A stretch of DNA of 64,000 nt from an uncultured Bacilli bacterium. GTDB taxonomy: Bacteria; Bacillota_I; Bacilli_A; RF39; UBA660. Under the pieces are notes generated by a model. That model saw only the letters and a list, made by a program, of their open reading frames with translations, did no database searches and was not told where the DNA came from. The stretch spans positions 1 through 64,000 of the forward strand of contig CANPXB010000006.1 in NCBI GenBank assembly GCA_947585595.1. Reading direction: 5' to 3'. Below are positions 61,071-64,000 of the stretch, piece by piece (position 1 is the stretch's first letter; each line of letters begins with the position of its first letter). Both the position numbers and the translations under genes were made by a program.

Positions 61071-61328
61071 TTAAACACTTCCTTTTTCTTTACTAACAAT
61101 ATCTAAGATATATGAATCATCAATTAAATCTAAACTATCAATAATTGGATTAATAACATTAGTAGCTTCAACTATTGTATCCAAGTCTAAACCATTAACT
61201 TTATCTAACTCAATTCTTAAAAAATTATAATTACCTTCTGTTTCATAAACTACACTATCAACAATAATATTCATTTCTTTCATTGGTTCAGTAATAGCAC
61301 TTCTAATTTCTTCTAATATTTTATTCAT
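61071..61328 (-). CDS. rimP: RimP-like, N-terminal domain only
   Basis: 85 aa in the canonical position before nusA; FLRIELDKVNGLDLDTIVEATNVINPIIDSLDLIDDSYILDIVSKEKGSV then stop. Confidence 0.75.
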   Translation of the reverse strand: MNKILEEIRSAITEPMKEMNIIVDSVVYETEGNYNFLRIELDKVNGLDLDTIVEATNVINPIIDSLDLIDDSYILDIVSKEKGSV

Positions 61329-61391
61329 GATTCACCTCTTTAAACTAATAATAAAAGTGGGATATTCCGCCCACTTAAATCTGATAACTAA

Positions 61392-61419
61392 ATTATAACA
61401 TAATTTTTTAATTATGCAA
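61392..61419 (-). promoter_or_regulatory. Sigma-A promoter of the rimP-nusA-infB operon
   Basis: TTGCAT (61414..61419), 16-nt spacer, TATAAT (61392..61397). Confidence 0.7.
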
Positions 61420-61483
61420 GATTTTAATTGAGACTTTCCCTATTTTGTAGTAATATTATCTTTAGAAGATAAGGAAGATTAAC

Positions 61484-62500
61484 ATGCGAAAAAGAGAGTT
61501 TATATTCATTTCAATTCTTTTTATAATTTGTATTACTCTAAGTATCTCATCTATTTCCATGAGTTATAGTAAAAAAGAAGATCCTTCTTCTTTAAGTAAT
61601 CCTAATCCTAATAACCAACTAAATACTTTTTCTTTTGATGTTCAAGACTTCTCTGGTAAAGAAATAAATACTATTGATATTGCTTCCTTAAAATATACTA
61701 ATAATACTATAAGTACAACAAATACTGATTTTAAAATAAGTAACGAACTTACTAATGAAATATATAATCTAATTCACAGTTATGGTGCTAGTGCTTCTTT
61801 CTATATTGTCAGTTTAGATGATGGTATGACTATTGGTTATAATGTTGATCGTAAATTTGAAACCGCTAGTTCAATTAAAGCACCATATGCTTTATATCTT
61901 TATCATGAAGTAGCTAAAGGTAATATTGATTTAAATCAAAAACTAGTCTACAAAGAAAGATATTATAATCCTGGTACAGGTGTTGTTAAAAGAAGTCCAT
62001 TTGGTACTGAATATACCATTAAAGATTTAATTTATTACTCTTTATATGAATCAGATAATATTGCTTATGAAATTTTACATGGTAACTTTGGTGTTAAAGG
62101 ATATAATGAAATGTTAAGAAATCTTGGTACTAAAGAATTATATTTAACTGCTAGTAATCCATGGGGTTATACTTCATGTCGTAGTGCTGCTCTAATATGG
62201 CAAGATATTTATAACTTTTCTATTACTGATAGTGAAGGTATTGAACTATTAAATATCTTATCTACTGGTAAATATAACTACTATAAAGAAGTAATGCCTG
62301 AAATCGAAAGCGCCAGTAAAACTGGTTTTGCTAAAAAAGATGTTGTAGAAACAGGTATCGTCTTTGATGATCATCCATATATTGCTATTGCGATGGCCAA
62401 TAAAGGTGGTAACATCGGTGCTTATACCGAAGTCATTCGTTTAATTAAAGTAATGAATAAAGTAATGTTAGAATATAATACTTACTTAAATCAAAAATAG
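61484..62500 (+). CDS. Class A beta-lactamase-fold serine hydrolase, membrane-anchored
   Basis: FETASSIKAPYALYLYHEV (SxxK), YESDNIAYEIL (SDN), ASKTGFAKK (KTG). Confidence 0.85.
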   Translation: MRKREFIFISILFIICITLSISSISMSYSKKEDPSSLSNPNPNNQLNTFSFDVQDFSGKEINTIDIASLKYTNNTISTTNTDFKISNELTNEIYNLIHSYGASASFYIVSLDDGMTIGYNVDRKFETASSIKAPYALYLYHEVAKGNIDLNQKLVYKERYYNPGTGVVKRSPFGTEYTIKDLIYYSLYESDNIAYEILHGNFGVKGYNEMLRNLGTKELYLTASNPWGYTSCRSAALIWQDIYNFSITDSEGIELLNILSTGKYNYYKEVMPEIESASKTGFAKKDVVETGIVFDDHPYIAIAMANKGGNIGAYTEVIRLIKVMNKVMLEYNTYLNQK

Positions 62501-62529
62501 AGAATTTCATACATTCTCTATTTTATATG
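62494..62529. repeat. 36-bp direct repeat, copy 1 (terminator hairpin)
   Basis: aaaaatagagaatttcatacattctctattttatat; 35/36 identical to 63279..63314. Confidence 0.95.
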
Positions 62530-62596
62530 CAACAACTACATAAAAATCACTATTATGAATATAATATTATATAAAACATAGCATCAATATATAGCT

Positions 62597-62632
62597 ATTA
62601 TGTATATATTATGTTGATAATATATACATAAT
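62597..62632. promoter_or_regulatory. Candidate TA operator (inverted repeat)
   Basis: Perfect 15-bp inverted repeat attatgtatatatta-tgttga-taatatatacataat immediately upstream of the -35. Confidence 0.7.
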
Positions 62633-62635
62633 ATG

Positions 62636-62664
62636 TTGCAAACATATAATTTTTATGCTATAAT
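62636..62664 (+). promoter_or_regulatory. Sigma-A promoter of the TA operon
   Basis: TTGCAA (62636..62641), 17-nt spacer, TATAAT (62659..62664). Confidence 0.75.
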
Positions 62665-62681
62665 GCCTTATAGAAAGAGAG

Positions 62682-62984
62682 ATGAGTCTCATGGCAAGTT
62701 TATCAGGTGTAATAAATGTTAATGTTGATCCAGAACTAAAAAAGGAAGCTACTGCAATATTAAAAGGTCTTGGCTTAAATATGAGCACATTGATTAATAT
62801 GACTTTAGCTCAAGTTGTAAAAAGAAATGGCGTTCCATTTGAAGTTTCTAATCCGAAGCCAAGTAAAGAATTAATAAAGGCTTTAAAAGAAGCGGACAAA
62901 ATTATCGAAGATATTAAAAGTGGAAAAAGAAAAAGTTATCATAATATTGATGAACTTTTTGAGGATTTAGATAATGGTATTTAA
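62682..62984 (+). CDS. RelB/DinJ-family antitoxin
   Basis: GVINVNVDPELKKEATAILKGLGLNMSTLINMTLAQVVKRNGVPFEV; followed by YafQ-like toxin. Confidence 0.88.
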   Translation: MSLMASLSGVINVNVDPELKKEATAILKGLGLNMSTLINMTLAQVVKRNGVPFEVSNPKPSKELIKALKEADKIIEDIKSGKRKSYHNIDELFEDLDNGI

Positions 62985-63276
62985 CAAATCCAATACAAAG
63001 TGCGGTGTTGATACCACATCTGCCTTTAAAAAGAACTATAAGAAACTTATAAAACAACAAAAAAATCTTGAAAAATTAAAAGAAGTTGTTATCAAACTGG
63101 CAAACAAAGAAGAACTAGAACCTAAATATCATAATCATAGTTTAATTAACAATAAATATTTTAAAAATTGCAGCGAATGTCATATTGAACCAGATTGGTT
63201 ATTAATTTATCGATATGAAGAAGATGAATTGATTTTATTATTAATCGATACAGGAAGCCACTCCGAAGTATTCTAA
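62974..63276 (+). CDS. YafQ/RelE-family mRNA interferase toxin
   Basis: TTSAFKKNYKKLIKQ, LEPKYHNHSLINNKYFKNCSECHIEPDWLLIYRYEEDELILLLIDTGSHSEVF; overlaps the antitoxin ORF. Confidence 0.9.
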   Translation: MVFNKSNTKCGVDTTSAFKKNYKKLIKQQKNLEKLKEVVIKLANKEELEPKYHNHSLINNKYFKNCSECHIEPDWLLIYRYEEDELILLLIDTGSHSEVF

Positions 63277-63278
63277 CT

Positions 63279-63314
63279 AAAAATAGAGAATATCATACAT
63301 TCTCTATTTTATAT
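63279..63314. repeat. 36-bp direct repeat, copy 2 (terminator hairpin)
   Basis: aaaaatagagaatatcatacattctctattttatat; one mismatch to 62494..62529. Confidence 0.95.
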
Positions 63315-63816
63315 ACCCATTTTGTACTACTTTTGTTTCATTAATAACAACAAAAGCCTTTTCATCTATCTCTCTTATTATTCTTTTTAACTTATTTAAA
63401 TTACGACTATTTAAAGTAATAAATAAAATATTAGCTTCTTCTTCATTATAAGTATTAACTGTTTCTACAACTGAAACACCAAAACCTTCTTTTCTAATCT
63501 TATCAATACTTTCTCTACTCGTTTCTTTGGTCATAACTTCAACACTTATTAAACTATTAACTAAAGTATTAGAAATAAAAGTTCCTAAAATAGTTCCCGT
63601 TGCATAACCAGCTGAATAAGCAATTACAATCCATATACTATTTATTTCTGAATTTAAAGCTTCTTTAACTACTAAAAACCAAATAAATACTTCAAAAAAA
63701 CCAATTAAACCAGCAAGCATTGTCTTACCTCTAACCGAATAATTAGTTCTTATTGTTCCTAATGTTACATCAGCTATTCTAGCAAAGAATATTTTTACAC
63801 ACAAAACAAAGAGCAT
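63304..63816 (-). CDS. DUF2179/DUF5698 (UPF0316-like) membrane protein
   Basis: IFFARIADVTLGTIRTNYSVRGKTMLAGLIGFFEVFIWFLVV...AGYATGTILGTFI. Confidence 0.85.
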   Translation of the reverse strand: MLFVLCVKIFFARIADVTLGTIRTNYSVRGKTMLAGLIGFFEVFIWFLVVKEALNSEINSIWIVIAYSAGYATGTILGTFISNTLVNSLISVEVMTKETSRESIDKIRKEGFGVSVVETVNTYNEEEANILFITLNSRNLNKLKRIIREIDEKAFVVINETKVVQNGYIK

Positions 63817-64000
63817 TAAGATCCTCCTTTAATAACTGCTATTAATATTATTACCACAACCACTATTATTATAAACATAATAGCTTTACCAATCTTAGCA
63901 TCACCATCAGTATTTGAAGCACTCTTATACATTGCTGTATCTTTATTACGATACATATTCCATCTTGGATCAAGCATCTCACGCATTTCTTTTTGTTGAG
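63816..64000 (-). CDS. Small membrane protein, N-terminus beyond window
   Basis: Open frame to the window edge: QQKEMREMLDPRWNMYRNKDTAMYKSASNTDGDAKIGKAIMFIIIVVVVIILIAVIKGGS*; TAATG overlap with the downstream gene. Confidence 0.5.
   Translation of the reverse strand, partial: QQKEMREMLDPRWNMYRNKDTAMYKSASNTDGDAKIGKAIMFIIIVVVVIILIAVIKGGS

Noticed and set aside
1-64000. CRISPR array or tandem repeat array
   Set aside because: No regularly spaced 23-40 bp direct repeats noticed; only two isolated repeat pairs found.

Overview
AT-rich, low-GC, Firmicutes-like chromosomal window; genus not assignable from sequence alone. No rRNA, tRNA, CRISPR array or recognisable transposase/integrase was seen. 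(1) About 1-20.4 kb, minus strand: a contiguous operon-like locus joining a Tad/Flp-type pilus module (TadA/CpaF ATPase, TadB, TadC, CpaB-like SAF protein, degenerate TadZ/CpaE-like protein, five short pilin-like proteins) to a Gram-positive type IV secretion core (PrgI, TraC-like VirB4 N-domain, VirB4 ATPase, VirB6/TrbL, two VirB2/TrbC-like proteins) and a 1972-aa Cys-rich secreted protein. This is the main candidate for an undescribed system. (2) 20.5-43.3 kb: mostly housekeeping and envelope genes (tyrS with a compact T-box, trmB, tdk, clpB with CIRCE), plus sporulation-associated families (CotY/CotZ-like, Cse60-like, SpoVB-like). (3) Two small accessory cassettes, an XRE/DUF pair at 43.4-44.9 kb and a RelB/YafQ-type toxin-antitoxin pair at 62.5-63.3 kb. 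Each is bounded by near-perfect 29-36 bp direct repeats of a host palindromic regulatory element. (4) 44.9-63.8 kb: leuS with a leucine T-box, preceded by a NUDIX protein whose N-terminus resembles the LeuRS CP1 editing domain; GH31 glucosidase; and the rimP-nusA-ylxR-infB-rbfA operon with an unusually short RimP. All family calls come from reading the translations by eye; no database search was run.
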